A stretch of DNA of 47,295 nt, from positions 1-47,295 of IMG/VR virus record IMGVR_UViG_3300047548_000468. One strand, given 5' to 3'. Below are positions 10,175-18,966 of this stretch, one piece after another. The position numbers were made by a program, and so were the translations under genes. This stretch comes from a virus. Numbering within the stretch: the first letter of the stretch is position 1; each line of letters starts with the position of its first letter. The notes below the pieces were generated by a model. It worked only from the letters and a program-made list of their open reading frames with translations. It made no database searches and had not been told where the DNA came from.

Positions 10175-11387
10175 CACAGAGGCAAAGCTGATCTCTGCGG
10201 TACTAGAAGATAAGCAAGCACACGTATTGCTACAGGCAAACGTAGATAATATTCTTCGTACACACAATGATATCTGGCAGTTTATTCGTAACTATTTTGA
10301 GAATAATGGCACAGTCCCACCAACTAGCCTTGTTGTAGAAAAGTTTCGTGACTTTGAGCCAGTTGCTGGTATTGGAGCCACTAAGCACCACCTGGATGAA
10401 CTACAGGCAGAATATCTAAATGATAGCCTTAAGGACATTGTTCGTAACGCTGCAACTGATATTCAGGGTGGCAAGGGCGTAGAAGCACTTGAGTCACTAA
10501 TTACGCTAACATCACAACTAAAGAAAAATACATCGGCAATCCGTGATATTGATGTGACAGACATTGACGATGCAATTGCATACTACCGACAGGTACAAGA
10601 GCAAGCAGAGCTAGGTATTACAGGTATCAAGACTGGTTTGCCAGGATTTGACAACTATCTACCTGCAGGTATTATGCCAGGACAGCTTGGCGTATTCCTT
10701 GCCTATCCAGGTATTGGTAAGTCTTGGCTGTCGCTTTACTTTGCGGTACAGGCTTGGAGACAGGGCAAGTCACCTATGGTGATTAGCCTTGAAATGAGCG
10801 AGACAGAGGTTCGCAACCGTGTTTTTACAATTATGGGGGATGGTCTTTGGTCACACCGTAAGTTATCTGCAGGTCAGGTAGAGCTAGATATGCTAAAGTC
10901 GTGGCATCAAAAGAACTTGCAGGGCAAGCCTGAGTTCCACATCATCTCTAATGATTCTGGCGGAGAGGTCACACCTTCCGTTCTGCGAGGTAAGATTGAT
11001 CAGTACAAGCCAGACTTCATCATTGTAGACTACCTGCAACTTATGTCTCCAAATCAGAAGGCTGATAATGAGACGGTACGTATGAAGAACCTCTCTCGTG
11101 AACTAAAGCTTATGGCTATTAGTGAAGAGATTCCAATCATTGCTATCTCGTCAGCCACACCAGACGACGTTAATAAGCTTGACACTGTTCCTACACTGGG
11201 ACAAACTGCCTGGTCACGTCAGATTGCATACGATGCTGACTGGGTGCTTGCTCTTGGTCGTGCTACAAACTCAGATGTCATTGAGTGTGTCTTCCGTAAG
11301 AACCGTAATGGCTTTATGGGCGAGTTTCTTATTGAGACTGATTTTGACAAGGGTATGTATCGATACAAGGACTTTGAAGATAACTAG
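10167..11387 (+). CDS. dnaB: Replicative DNA helicase, DnaB type
   Basis: A 406-residue RecA-fold helicase. An N-terminal helical domain (about 1-110) is followed by a linker and the DnaB C-terminal core. Walker A is AYPGIGKSW near residue 180, the helicase motif LEMSETEVRNR follows, and Walker B is DFIIVDYLQLM near 282. The C-terminus has an arginine-finger-type region (FRKNRNGFMG). It would unwind the fork ahead of the phage DnaE polymerase and interact with the primase encoded two genes downstream. It is shorter than cellular DnaB (about 450-470 residues), as is common in phages. Confidence 0.93.
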   Translation: MTNTEAKLISAVLEDKQAHVLLQANVDNILRTHNDIWQFIRNYFENNGTVPPTSLVVEKFRDFEPVAGIGATKHHLDELQAEYLNDSLKDIVRNAATDIQGGKGVEALESLITLTSQLKKNTSAIRDIDVTDIDDAIAYYRQVQEQAELGITGIKTGLPGFDNYLPAGIMPGQLGVFLAYPGIGKSWLSLYFAVQAWRQGKSPMVISLEMSETEVRNRVFTIMGDGLWSHRKLSAGQVELDMLKSWHQKNLQGKPEFHIISNDSGGEVTPSVLRGKIDQYKPDFIIVDYLQLMSPNQKADNETVRMKNLSRELKLMAISEEIPIIAISSATPDDVNKLDTVPTLGQTAWSRQIAYDADWVLALGRATNSDVIECVFRKNRNGFMGEFLIETDFDKGMYRYKDFEDN

Positions 11388-11388
11388 T

Positions 11389-11394
11389 TATAAT
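11389..11394 (+). promoter_or_regulatory. -10 box near the start of gene 11400
   Basis: TATAAT ends five bases before ATG 11400. No convincing -35. Confidence 0.4.
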
Positions 11395-11399
11395 GGAGT

Positions 11400-11744
11400 A
11401 TGCAAAATGTACACCATAAGCCAATTAAGATCTTTAGTCTAGATGGTATAATTACAGATGACGGATCAATTGGACGACTTAAGGAAGAGTATATTAGACT
11501 TCTAAAAGCCGAAATGGTTCTAACAGGATATGTCCCAAGGCTAGATATTGACATTGACTGGACGTTAGATTACAATCATCAAAGACAACACTACCAATTT
11601 GAAATATCAATGTACGGAGTATATTTAGGAAAGAGTAAATCACAATGGATATCAGGAATAGACGGAACAAAAATAATACCTTCACTCAAGAGCAAATTAA
11701 AAGAGTTCTCACAGGATCAGGAGTCACAATCGAATCAGAAGTAG
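11400..11744 (+). CDS. Hypothetical protein between helicase and primase
   Basis: 114 residues; family not recognised. Beta-type segments (DIDWTLDYNHQRQHYQFEIS) dominate the centre and the C-terminus is polar. A TATAAT box ends at 11394, five bases before the ATG, so a leaderless or near-leaderless transcript is possible in addition to read-through from the helicase. Its last 100 bases overlap the primase gene in another frame, an unusually long overlap. Confidence 0.55.
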   Translation: MQNVHHKPIKIFSLDGIITDDGSIGRLKEEYIRLLKAEMVLTGYVPRLDIDIDWTLDYNHQRQHYQFEISMYGVYLGKSKSQWISGIDGTKIIPSLKSKLKEFSQDQESQSNQK

Positions 11745-12589
11745 ATTCTGATTACATTATCTTCTGCCCTTTTCACGGAAACTACCGAACACCAGCTGGT
11801 GAGGTAGACAAGCGTAGTGGCATATTTTTCTGCTTCTCCTGTCAGCATATCTGTGACCTCACTGACCTAGTTATTAAATACTCTGGTCGTACATATTTTG
11901 AAGCAATACGCTTTATTAAGTCTAAAGAAACAGAATCAAACCTTGCTGACGAAGTAAACCAAAAGCTTATTGTCAGACCAGACTACATCCAGTTTGACGA
12001 GTTGCTTATTCAGCGACTAAATCAGCAAGCACTAGAGTCGCCTCGTGCTATGCGTTACTACAATGGTCGCCTAATTACTGATGAATCTGTTAACAAGTTT
12101 AAACTTGGATTCTCAGAAAAACAAGATATGGTGACTATTCCAGTTCACTCACCAGACGGTATGGCTGTAGGGTTCGTGGGTAGATCGGTAGAAGGTAAAG
12201 AGTTTAAGAATACTCCAGGACTACCAAAAGCAAAGCTTCTGTTTAACCTACACAGGGTCAAAACAGCAGACAGGGTATATGTTGTCGAATCATCTTTCGA
12301 TGCCATACGCCTTGATCAAGTTGGGCTGCCAGCAGTGGCAACACTAGGAGCCAATGTGTCCAACATACAAATAGAACTGCTAAAGAAATATTTCAACACA
12401 ATCTATGTTGTTGCAGATAATGATGAAGCAGGTGGAAATATGAAAGACAAGATCGTTGAGAAGCTGGGTTCTCGTGTGACTGTCGTTCAGCTAGATAAAG
12501 AATACAAGGATATCGGAGATATGACAGACGAACAAATAAAAAATATCGATTATACATTTGACAAATCTATCCTATCTATGCTAAACTGA
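11645..12589 (+). CDS. dnaG: DNA primase, DnaG type
   Basis: A 314-residue primase. It has a CHC2-type zinc finger with ligands C41, H44, C63 and C66 (CPFH...CFSC). A TOPRIM domain follows, with the catalytic Glu in VVESSFDAIRL (about 214) and the Asp pair in ADNDEAGG (about 258). It makes RNA primers for replication. It lacks the C-terminal helicase-binding domain of full-length cellular DnaG (about 600 residues), a common phage reduction. The start at 11645 lies well inside the preceding gene; AGGAAAGAG upstream can serve as the ribosome site. Confidence 0.9.
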   Translation: MDIRNRRNKNNTFTQEQIKRVLTGSGVTIESEVDSDYIIFCPFHGNYRTPAGEVDKRSGIFFCFSCQHICDLTDLVIKYSGRTYFEAIRFIKSKETESNLADEVNQKLIVRPDYIQFDELLIQRLNQQALESPRAMRYYNGRLITDESVNKFKLGFSEKQDMVTIPVHSPDGMAVGFVGRSVEGKEFKNTPGLPKAKLLFNLHRVKTADRVYVVESSFDAIRLDQVGLPAVATLGANVSNIQIELLKKYFNTIYVVADNDEAGGNMKDKIVEKLGSRVTVVQLDKEYKDIGDMTDEQIKNIDYTFDKSILSMLN

Positions 12590-12616
12590 TAACCTCAACA
12601 ACACAAGGAGAAAACT

Positions 12617-13267
12617 ATGAGTGGAATTAAGGGACTAAAAAATCTAAACGCCCTACTCGAAAAACCAAAATATGAAGGCACAAAGGTTCGCTGGCTTAAG
12701 CTTGCTGACGGACAGTCTGCCACAATTCGATTCGTCGAAGAGCTGGATGCAGATTCAGCACACTACTCGGAAGACCGTGGACTTGCTGTGGTCTTTGCAG
12801 AGCACACCAATCCCAAGGACTACAAGCGTAAGGCTGCTTGTACCATTGAGTCAGAGGGTCGTTGCTACGGCTGCGAAATGGCTCGTAAGGAGCCTAAGTC
12901 TGGCTGGAGAGCACGTAACCGCTTCTATTGTAACGTTCTCGTTGACGATGGCTTGGAGGCTCCCTACGTGGCTGTTTGGTCGCAGGGTATCTCAAAGCAG
13001 TCGGCTGTACCAATGCTTATGGAGTTCTATGGCGACACCAACGGTATCTCAAACCTTGAGTGGAAGATCAAGCGTAACGGTCAGGGAACTGAAACCAGCT
13101 ACACTTTGATTCCCAAGGGACCAGACACAGAGCCTTTCGACTGGTCAGCAGTTGAGGCACACAGCCTTGATGCAGTTCTTCGTGAGGTTCCTTACGCTGA
13201 GCAGGAAGCATTCTACTTCGGTTTTGAAGCTCCCTCAGCAACCTCTGCAACTAACGCAGACTGGTAA
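12617..13267 (+). CDS. Single-stranded DNA-binding protein, T4 gp32-like
   Basis: 216 residues with a zinc site resembling that of gp32: H63-x11-C75-x7-C83-x2-C86. The surrounding beta-rich OB-like region contains aromatic and basic residues, and the C-terminus is acidic to neutral. A strong ribosome site (AAGGAG at 12605-12610) fits the high expression expected of an SSB. It would coat single strands at the fork and assist the RecA-like recombinase encoded downstream. It lies between primase and polymerase. The family assignment rests on the zinc pattern and context. Confidence 0.8.
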   Translation: MSGIKGLKNLNALLEKPKYEGTKVRWLKLADGQSATIRFVEELDADSAHYSEDRGLAVVFAEHTNPKDYKRKAACTIESEGRCYGCEMARKEPKSGWRARNRFYCNVLVDDGLEAPYVAVWSQGISKQSAVPMLMEFYGDTNGISNLEWKIKRNGQGTETSYTLIPKGPDTEPFDWSAVEAHSLDAVLREVPYAEQEAFYFGFEAPSATSATNADW

Positions 13268-13333
13268 TATCTGTGAGCTGGGCATCTCCAAAAACTGCCC
13301 ACCTAAACTTTTCATCTACAACGTAAGGATATA

Positions 13334-16300
13334 ATGAGTTACGCTGGACTACACGTTCACACGCATTACTCACTCTTCGACGGAATTGCTACACCACAGG
13401 AATATGTGGATCGTGCCGTTGAGTTGGGAATGCCAGCGATTGCAATCACTGACCACGGATCACTTTCAGGACACCGTGAACTTTATCGTGCCGCTAAATT
13501 AGCAGGTATCAAGCCCATTCTTGGAATCGAAGGGTATATTACAGAAGACCGTTTCGACCAACGAGACCCTGCAGACCGCACATCACCACTAGACTTGGTA
13601 TATAACCACCTTATTATTCTCGCAAAGAATCCACAAGGACTTGAGAACCTCAACAAGCTTAATGAAATTGCTTGGACAGAAGGATTTTACAAAAAACCTC
13701 GTATGGACTGGGCATCGCTTGAGAAGTACAAGGAAGGTCTTATTATTACTTCTGGATGCCTTTCTGGATTTTTGGCAAAAGCAATTGAAGCAGATGATCT
13801 TGCTGTAGCAAAAGAGCACTTAACGTGGGCTAAGAATACATTCGGAGACGACTACTACATTGAGGTAATGCCACATAATCCTGCAGAGATTAACAAGACT
13901 ATCTTAGATCTTGCAGACGAGTTTGGCATTAAGCCAATTGTCACACCAGACTGCCATCACGCAGACCCATCACAGCGTGAGATTCAAGAACTTAAGCTTA
14001 TCCTTAACACTTACTCAAACAAGGTGCAAAAAGATTCAACTTACGCTGGTAGCACTAAGCACGAGAATCTTATGGATCGTCTAGACTATCTCTACGGTGC
14101 AGACCGTCAAATGAGTTTTCGTGACTTTGAGATCCACCTGCTCTCTGATGAAGAGATGCACAACGCTATGGGTGCTCAGGGTATTGATCGCCAGGATATG
14201 TACGATAACACTATTGAAATCGTAAACAAGATTGAAGACTACGGAATCCAAGACCACCTTGACCTACTTCCTGCACAGTATCAGAATCCAAACCAGGAGC
14301 TTGCCAATCTTGCAATGCAGGGACTTCGTGAGCGTGGACTAGACAAGACAGATGGCTATGTTCAACGACTTGAGGAAGAACTTCAGGTAATCGCTGACAA
14401 AAACTTTGGTCCATACTTCTTGGTTGTTCGTAATATGATTAACTGGGCTAAAAAAGAAGGAATTATGGTTGGACCAGGACGTGGTTCAGCCGCTGGCTCA
14501 CTATTGTGCTACGCATTGGGAATTACAGACATTGACCCAATTGTTCACGGTCTTTTGTTTTTCCGATTTATTAACCCAGAGCGTAATGACTTCCCAGATA
14601 TTGATACAGATATTCAGGATAACAGACGTGAAGAAGTCAAAGACTATCTAGTACGTCAGTACCGTCACGTTGCTTCTATTGCCACGTTCCTACAGTTTAA
14701 GGGCAAGGGTATTGTGCGAGACATCGCACGTGTCCTGAACATCCCACTTCCTGATGTTAACAAGGTTCTAAAGCTTGTAGACGACTGGGACGAATACTGC
14801 ACATCAAAATCAACTGAAGAGTTCCGACTTAAGTATCCAGAGATTGAAAAGTATGGAGAACTTCTTCGTGGTCGTATTCGTGGTACTGGTATTCACGCTG
14901 CAGGTGTTGTTACTGCAAGAGAACCTATCTTTAAGTATGCACCACTAGAAACTCGTACATCGCCAGGTAGCAAGGAGCGTATCCCTGTTGTAGCAGTAGA
15001 TATGGAGGAAGCAGAGCGTATCGGTCTGATTAAGATTGATGCTCTTGGTCTAAAGACCCTATCTGTTATTCAGGATACTCTTGCCATTATTGAAGAACGT
15101 GAAGGCAACCGCATTGACCTACACGATATCAATATGGAAGATCGTAATGTGTACGGTATGCTTTCAGATGGATATACTAAGGGTGTCTTCCAGTGTGAAG
15201 CCACACCGTACACCAACCTGCTTGTCAAGATGGGGGTCAAGAACTTTGCAGAACTTGCTGCATCTAACGCTCTTGTCCGTCCAGGTGCTATGAATACTAT
15301 TGGTAAGGACTACATTGCTCGTAAGCACGGCAAGCAGAATATTGCATATCACCACCAAGTTATGAAGACGTTCACAGAAGATACATACGGATGTATTCTG
15401 TACCAGGAGCAGGTTATGCAAGCCTGTACAGAACTTGGCGGTATGACGATGGCAGAAGCTGACAAGGTTCGTAAGATCATTGGTAAAAAGAAAGATGCTA
15501 AGGAATTCAAGCAGTTCCAGGACCAGTTCGTAAAGGGTGCTTCACGCTACTTGTCTCCAAATGCTGCAGAAGAGCTGTGGCACGACTTTGAGGCTCACGC
15601 TGGATACTCGTTTAACAAGTCACACGCTGTAGCATACTCCACAGTCTCGTACTGGACTGCTTGGCTCAAGTACTACTACCCACTTGAGTTTATGTTTGCA
15701 CTTCTTAAAAACGAGAAGGACAAGGATGCTCGTACAGAGTACCTTATCGAAGCTAAGCGTATGGGTATCCCAATCAAGTTGCCACACGTCAACGACAGCG
15801 ATGCAGACTTCAAGATTGAGGGCAAGGGTATTCGCTTCGGTCTTACTGGAATCAAGTACATCTCTGACGGTATTGCCAGCAAGTATATTGAAGCACGTCC
15901 ATTCAATTCTTACAAGGAGCTGGAAGAGTTTACGTTTGGCAAGGGTAATGGGGTTAACTCTCGTGCTTTATCTGCTATGCGATTAATTGGTGCTGCAACG
16001 TTTACAGATAATCCTCGTAATGATGAAGAGGTACGAGAGAATCTATATGAGTACCTAAACCTACCAGAATTCAATATGTCAGTACCATCTCACTATCACG
16101 CATACATTTCTGAGGCAGAAGAGTACGAAGAAAAGGGTGCATACATTATTATGGGTATGGTAAAAAATATCAAGAGAGGCAAAGGCTGGTCACGAGTAGA
16201 AATACTTGACAAGACTGGTGTAGTTGGCATCTTTGATGATGAACAGAGCAAGATTGAAACAGGTAGAACCTATATCATTCTTGCAAGCGATAACAGAATT

Positions 16301-16612
16301 TCGTCTGCTATTCCAGTGGACGAGATCAAGACATCAGATTCGGCACTTATTAAGTATATGAACTATCGTATGCTACCTTATAAGGACGATGAAATGTATG
16401 TAGTTAGCTTCAGACCACGTGTAACAAAAGCTGGTAAGAAGATGGCTTATATGGTAGTTGCAGACTCTTCAAGAGAACTGCATAGTATTACAGTGTTTCC
16501 TACTTCATTTGCTAAAGCGTATATGAAGATTAAGGAAGGATCTGTATACAAATTTTCATTCGGAAAAACAAAAGAAGGAACTATTATATTGGAGGATGTA
16601 TTCGATGTTTGA
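13334..16612 (+). CDS. dnaE: DNA polymerase III alpha subunit, DnaE type
   Basis: A 1092-residue replicative polymerase. The N-terminal PHP domain carries HVHTHYSLFDG (about 7-17) and ITDHGSLSG. The palm has the GPGRGSAAGS motif near residue 380 and the catalytic acidic motif DFPDIDTDI near 420; further fingers motifs follow (GIRGTGIHAAGV type, about 520). The C-terminus has an OB-fold region (about 930-1000). No separate sliding clamp or clamp loader is visible in the window, so host factors may be used. It is translated from AAGGAT/ATG and overlaps the MazG gene by eight bases. Confidence 0.95.
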   Translation: MSYAGLHVHTHYSLFDGIATPQEYVDRAVELGMPAIAITDHGSLSGHRELYRAAKLAGIKPILGIEGYITEDRFDQRDPADRTSPLDLVYNHLIILAKNPQGLENLNKLNEIAWTEGFYKKPRMDWASLEKYKEGLIITSGCLSGFLAKAIEADDLAVAKEHLTWAKNTFGDDYYIEVMPHNPAEINKTILDLADEFGIKPIVTPDCHHADPSQREIQELKLILNTYSNKVQKDSTYAGSTKHENLMDRLDYLYGADRQMSFRDFEIHLLSDEEMHNAMGAQGIDRQDMYDNTIEIVNKIEDYGIQDHLDLLPAQYQNPNQELANLAMQGLRERGLDKTDGYVQRLEEELQVIADKNFGPYFLVVRNMINWAKKEGIMVGPGRGSAAGSLLCYALGITDIDPIVHGLLFFRFINPERNDFPDIDTDIQDNRREEVKDYLVRQYRHVASIATFLQFKGKGIVRDIARVLNIPLPDVNKVLKLVDDWDEYCTSKSTEEFRLKYPEIEKYGELLRGRIRGTGIHAAGVVTAREPIFKYAPLETRTSPGSKERIPVVAVDMEEAERIGLIKIDALGLKTLSVIQDTLAIIEEREGNRIDLHDINMEDRNVYGMLSDGYTKGVFQCEATPYTNLLVKMGVKNFAELAASNALVRPGAMNTIGKDYIARKHGKQNIAYHHQVMKTFTEDTYGCILYQEQVMQACTELGGMTMAEADKVRKIIGKKKDAKEFKQFQDQFVKGASRYLSPNAAEELWHDFEAHAGYSFNKSHAVAYSTVSYWTAWLKYYYPLEFMFALLKNEKDKDARTEYLIEAKRMGIPIKLPHVNDSDADFKIEGKGIRFGLTGIKYISDGIASKYIEARPFNSYKELEEFTFGKGNGVNSRALSAMRLIGAATFTDNPRNDEEVRENLYEYLNLPEFNMSVPSHYHAYISEAEEYEEKGAYIIMGMVKNIKRGKGWSRVEILDKTGVVGIFDDEQSKIETGRTYIILASDNRISSAIPVDEIKTSDSALIKYMNYRMLPYKDDEMYVVSFRPRVTKAGKKMAYMVVADSSRELHSITVFPTSFAKAYMKIKEGSVYKFSFGKTKEGTIILEDVFDV

Positions 16613-16943
16613 TGAAGTAACACAGCACTTGCACGAGGTTGCAGTGGAAAAGGGATTCTGGAATTCCGTTGTGGGAGATGTTCCACAAGAACAAATTGAT
16701 ATCTTTATGACCAAACAGTTAATGATGATTGTGTCAGAAGCTGTAGAGGTTATGGAGGCTATTCGTAAGTCGCGTGGTCCAGAGGCTATTGCTGACGAGA
16801 TGGCAGACATTCTAATTAGAACTTTTGATCTCTACGCTGGACTTGTAGAGTTCGAATATACAAATGTCTCCCTTGACGAAGCATTCGAAAAGAAGACGGC
16901 ATTTAACAAGACACGTCCAGAGAAGCACGGAGTAAAATTCTAA
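16605..16943 (+). CDS. MazG-like NTP pyrophosphohydrolase
   Basis: 112 residues, all-alpha. The metal-binding acidic motifs are SEAVEVMEAIRK (about 44-55) and ADEMADILIRTFDL (about 64-77). This family hydrolyses (d)NTPs to NMPs and can lower abnormal nucleotides or ppGpp-type alarmones. I chose ATG 16605 rather than 16596 because GGAGG at 16591-16595 is nine bases from 16605 but directly abuts 16596. The gene overlaps the polymerase and is coupled to the redoxin gene (TAATG). Confidence 0.85.
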   Translation: MFDEVTQHLHEVAVEKGFWNSVVGDVPQEQIDIFMTKQLMMIVSEAVEVMEAIRKSRGPEAIADEMADILIRTFDLYAGLVEFEYTNVSLDEAFEKKTAFNKTRPEKHGVKF

Positions 16944-17167
16944 TGACAGTAACAGTATATACAAAGCCCAACTGCGTACAGTGTGATGCAACAAAGCGTC
17001 TTATGGATAAGCTCAGCATTGCATACAACACAGTTGACATTACAGTAGATGCAGAAGCATATGAAATGCTTATTGAAAAGGGATTTAGGGCAGCACCAGT
17101 AGTCATTACTGACGACGATGCTTGGGCTGGTTTTAATCCAGATAAGATCAACGAGTTGGTGGACTAA
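16943..17167 (+). CDS. nrdH: Glutaredoxin-like NrdH redoxin
   Basis: 74 residues with a thioredoxin fold. The redox motif CVQC at residues 11-14 follows VYTKPN, and the cis-proline segment AAPVV is near 51-55. NrdH-type redoxins supply electrons to class Ib ribonucleotide reductase. This agrees with NrdI, NrdE and NrdF encoded at 23354-26821, although here the redoxin is separated from that operon. Both ends overlap neighbouring genes by TAATG junctions. Confidence 0.88.
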   Translation: MTVTVYTKPNCVQCDATKRLMDKLSIAYNTVDITVDAEAYEMLIEKGFRAAPVVITDDDAWAGFNPDKINELVD

Positions 17168-18180
17168 TGACAACAATTGAAGAAGCTCTAGCACAGCTAG
17201 ATCCAAAGATCCGCAAGCGTCTTACGACAGGCGTAGGCTTTAAGACTGACTTTCAACCTACCCCTAGCTATGGTCTAAATCGTGCTTTAGGTGGAGGACT
17301 GCCATATGGTCGCCAGGTTTTGATTTGGGGAAGCAAGTCTTCTGCTAAGTCTTCTGTGTGTCTTCAGATGATTGCTCTAGCTCAGAAGGAAGGTAAGCTC
17401 TGTGCGTGGATCGATGCAGAGATGTCTTATTCAGAAGACTGGGCTATGAGACTTGGGGTAGATACAGAAAACCTAATCGTATCACAGGCTCGTACTATCA
17501 ATGAGATGGTAGACGTTGGGATTGCTCTAATGGAAGCAGGAGTAGACCTAATCGTTGTTGATTCAATCACATCATTGCTTCCAGCGATCTATTTTGAAAA
17601 GGGTACTGATGAACTCAAGGAGTTGGAAAACACTAAGCAAATTGGAGCAGAGTCTAGAGACTTCAGCAATGCTTGGAAGATGCTCAACTATGCCAACAAT
17701 AAGGTCAAGCCTACTCTTCTTGTCCTTATTAGTCAGTCTCGTAATAACATTTCTGCTATGTATACAAGCCAGCAGCCTTCTGGTGGGCAAGCGACTAAAT
17801 TCTATTCGTCAACAGTTATTAAACTATTTTCGTCTGAATCAGACAATCAAGCTATTAAGGGCAAGATTGCAGTTGGAGATAAACTCATTGAAGAGAAGGT
17901 AGGTCGTAAGGTACGCTGGGAAGTACAGTTCAGCAAGACCTCGCCAGCCTTTACAAGCGGTGAATACGACTTCTACTTCCGTGGAGACGAAGTTGGAATT
18001 GACAGCGTTGGAGACCTTGTAGACACCGCTGAGATGATGGGTATTGTGTCTCGTACAGGTGCTTGGTATATCGTCTCTGACGATAAAAAGGTTCAGGGTA
18101 GAGATGCATTCATTACTTATGTCAAAGAAAATGAAGACTTCCGCAAGGAAATTGAGGATAAGGTCAATGGCGAAATATGA
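17167..18180 (+). CDS. RecA-like recombinase
   Basis: A 337-residue RecA/UvsX-type ATPase. Walker A is GSKSSAKS (55-62), with Ala where most P-loops have Gly. Walker B is VDLIVVDSITSLLP (about 125-138), followed by the L1/L2-type DNA loops (SGGQATKFYSSTV). It pairs homologous strands in phage recombination and recombination-dependent replication. The neighbouring resolvase-like, Cas4-like and RuvC-like genes form a full recombination set. The last 14 bases overlap the next gene. Confidence 0.9.
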   Translation: MTTIEEALAQLDPKIRKRLTTGVGFKTDFQPTPSYGLNRALGGGLPYGRQVLIWGSKSSAKSSVCLQMIALAQKEGKLCAWIDAEMSYSEDWAMRLGVDTENLIVSQARTINEMVDVGIALMEAGVDLIVVDSITSLLPAIYFEKGTDELKELENTKQIGAESRDFSNAWKMLNYANNKVKPTLLVLISQSRNNISAMYTSQQPSGGQATKFYSSTVIKLFSSESDNQAIKGKIAVGDKLIEEKVGRKVRWEVQFSKTSPAFTSGEYDFYFRGDEVGIDSVGDLVDTAEMMGIVSRTGAWYIVSDDKKVQGRDAFITYVKENEDFRKEIEDKVNGEI

Positions 18181-18352
18181 CATTCATAAGGGACAGTTTG
18201 TTTGTCACACTTGCAAAGAAGTTGTCTACTCAATGCGTTGGTATTACGAAATAAAAGAAATGAGCTGGATGTGCAAACAGGGACACGTCAGTGAAGTAAG
18301 TCTAAACCTTAAAAAGAAAAGAGATGCTAGTGACAGAGAAATCGGAGAGTAA
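18167..18352 (+). CDS. Small zinc-ribbon-like protein
   Basis: 61 residues. The start at ATG 18167 lies inside the recA-like gene, with GAGGATAAGG just upstream. Candidate zinc ligands are C-x2-C (CHTC near 14-17) and C..H (MCKQGH near 37-41). The C-terminus is basic. It probably binds nucleic acid or a partner protein of the recombination machinery. Longer upstream readings of this frame lack a ribosome site and only overlap the recombinase. Confidence 0.6.
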   Translation: MAKYDIHKGQFVCHTCKEVVYSMRWYYEIKEMSWMCKQGHVSEVSLNLKKKRDASDREIGE

Positions 18353-18617
18353 AAGAATTGGGGCTAAACAACATAAAAATTCGGGTCGCAATACACAAAA
18401 GGGTGATGCCTCTTGGGGACAGTTTGTTATTGACTTTAAAGAGGTTGGAAAGTCGTTTACTATCAACAAGGAAGTTTGGGCTAAGGCTACGACTGACGCA
18501 ATTCGCAACGGCAAAGACCCAGCTATTGTTGTTGTACTTGGCGAGGGTAATTCTAAAGTAAGACTAGCAGTCATTGAACTAGCAGTACTAGAACAATTGA
18601 CTAAAGACTCTGAGTAG
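18324..18617 (+). CDS. Holliday-junction-resolvase-like nuclease
   Basis: 97 residues. The layout matches small PD-(D/E)XK resolvases: an acidic residue in ESKRIGAKQH (E8), then SGR...KGD (D28), then the active-site-like IDFKE (D37, K39), then KSFTINKEVWAKATTDAI and a final strand pair PAIVVVLGE. The usual E-x-K is D-x-K here. It may cut branched DNA made by the RecA-like protein. A RuvC-type protein is encoded 1.4 kb downstream, so the phage may have two resolvases. The start could also be GTG 18330. Confidence 0.55.
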   Translation: MLVTEKSESKRIGAKQHKNSGRNTQKGDASWGQFVIDFKEVGKSFTINKEVWAKATTDAIRNGKDPAIVVVLGEGNSKVRLAVIELAVLEQLTKDSE

Positions 18618-18625
18618 TGTATAAT
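18597..18625 (+). promoter_or_regulatory. Consensus promoter of gene 18652
   Basis: TTGACT, 17-bp spacer, TATAAT (18620-18625). Predicted +1 near 18632, leader about 20 nt. Confidence 0.85.
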
Positions 18626-18651
18626 AGTAAGAACGATAGAAATTGGAAACA

Positions 18652-18957
18652 ATGGAAACAAACAATACAACAATAGATATGGTAAATGGTTTGGCAGAGA
18701 TTGCAGACTTTATGAATGACGAAGAACTTACTACAGCTCTTACGTTTATTGCTAAGGTCATTCTTAAGCCAGACATTCCTCCACAGGTCGCATCTGTAGA
18801 GATTGTACGCCTTCAGGCTATCGCCGCTAAGATGCAGTTTAAAGCAACTTGGCTTACTAATGTAGATAAAGGAGATAGAGCGAAAAAGAATATTTATTAT
18901 ACAGCCGCAGAAGCAATTAATCAGCTTGTGTCAGCTCTTAAATATATTATTCGCTAA
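18652..18957 (+). CDS. Hypothetical helical protein with a strong promoter
   Basis: 101 residues, mostly alpha-helical (ALTFIAKVILK, VRLQAIAAKMQFKATW). No recognised family. It starts at ATG 18652, 26 bases after a near-perfect promoter (TTGACT, 17 bp, TATAAT), giving a leader of about 20 nt. The gene is therefore likely transcribed early and independently of the replication operon upstream. Confidence 0.65.
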   Translation: METNNTTIDMVNGLAEIADFMNDEELTTALTFIAKVILKPDIPPQVASVEIVRLQAIAAKMQFKATWLTNVDKGDRAKKNIYYTAAEAINQLVSALKYIIR

Positions 18958-18966
18958 AATAGTATT
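18955..18966 (+). promoter_or_regulatory. -10 box of leaderless Cas4-like gene
   Basis: TAAAAT (18955-18960) and six bases precede ATG 18967. Confidence 0.45.
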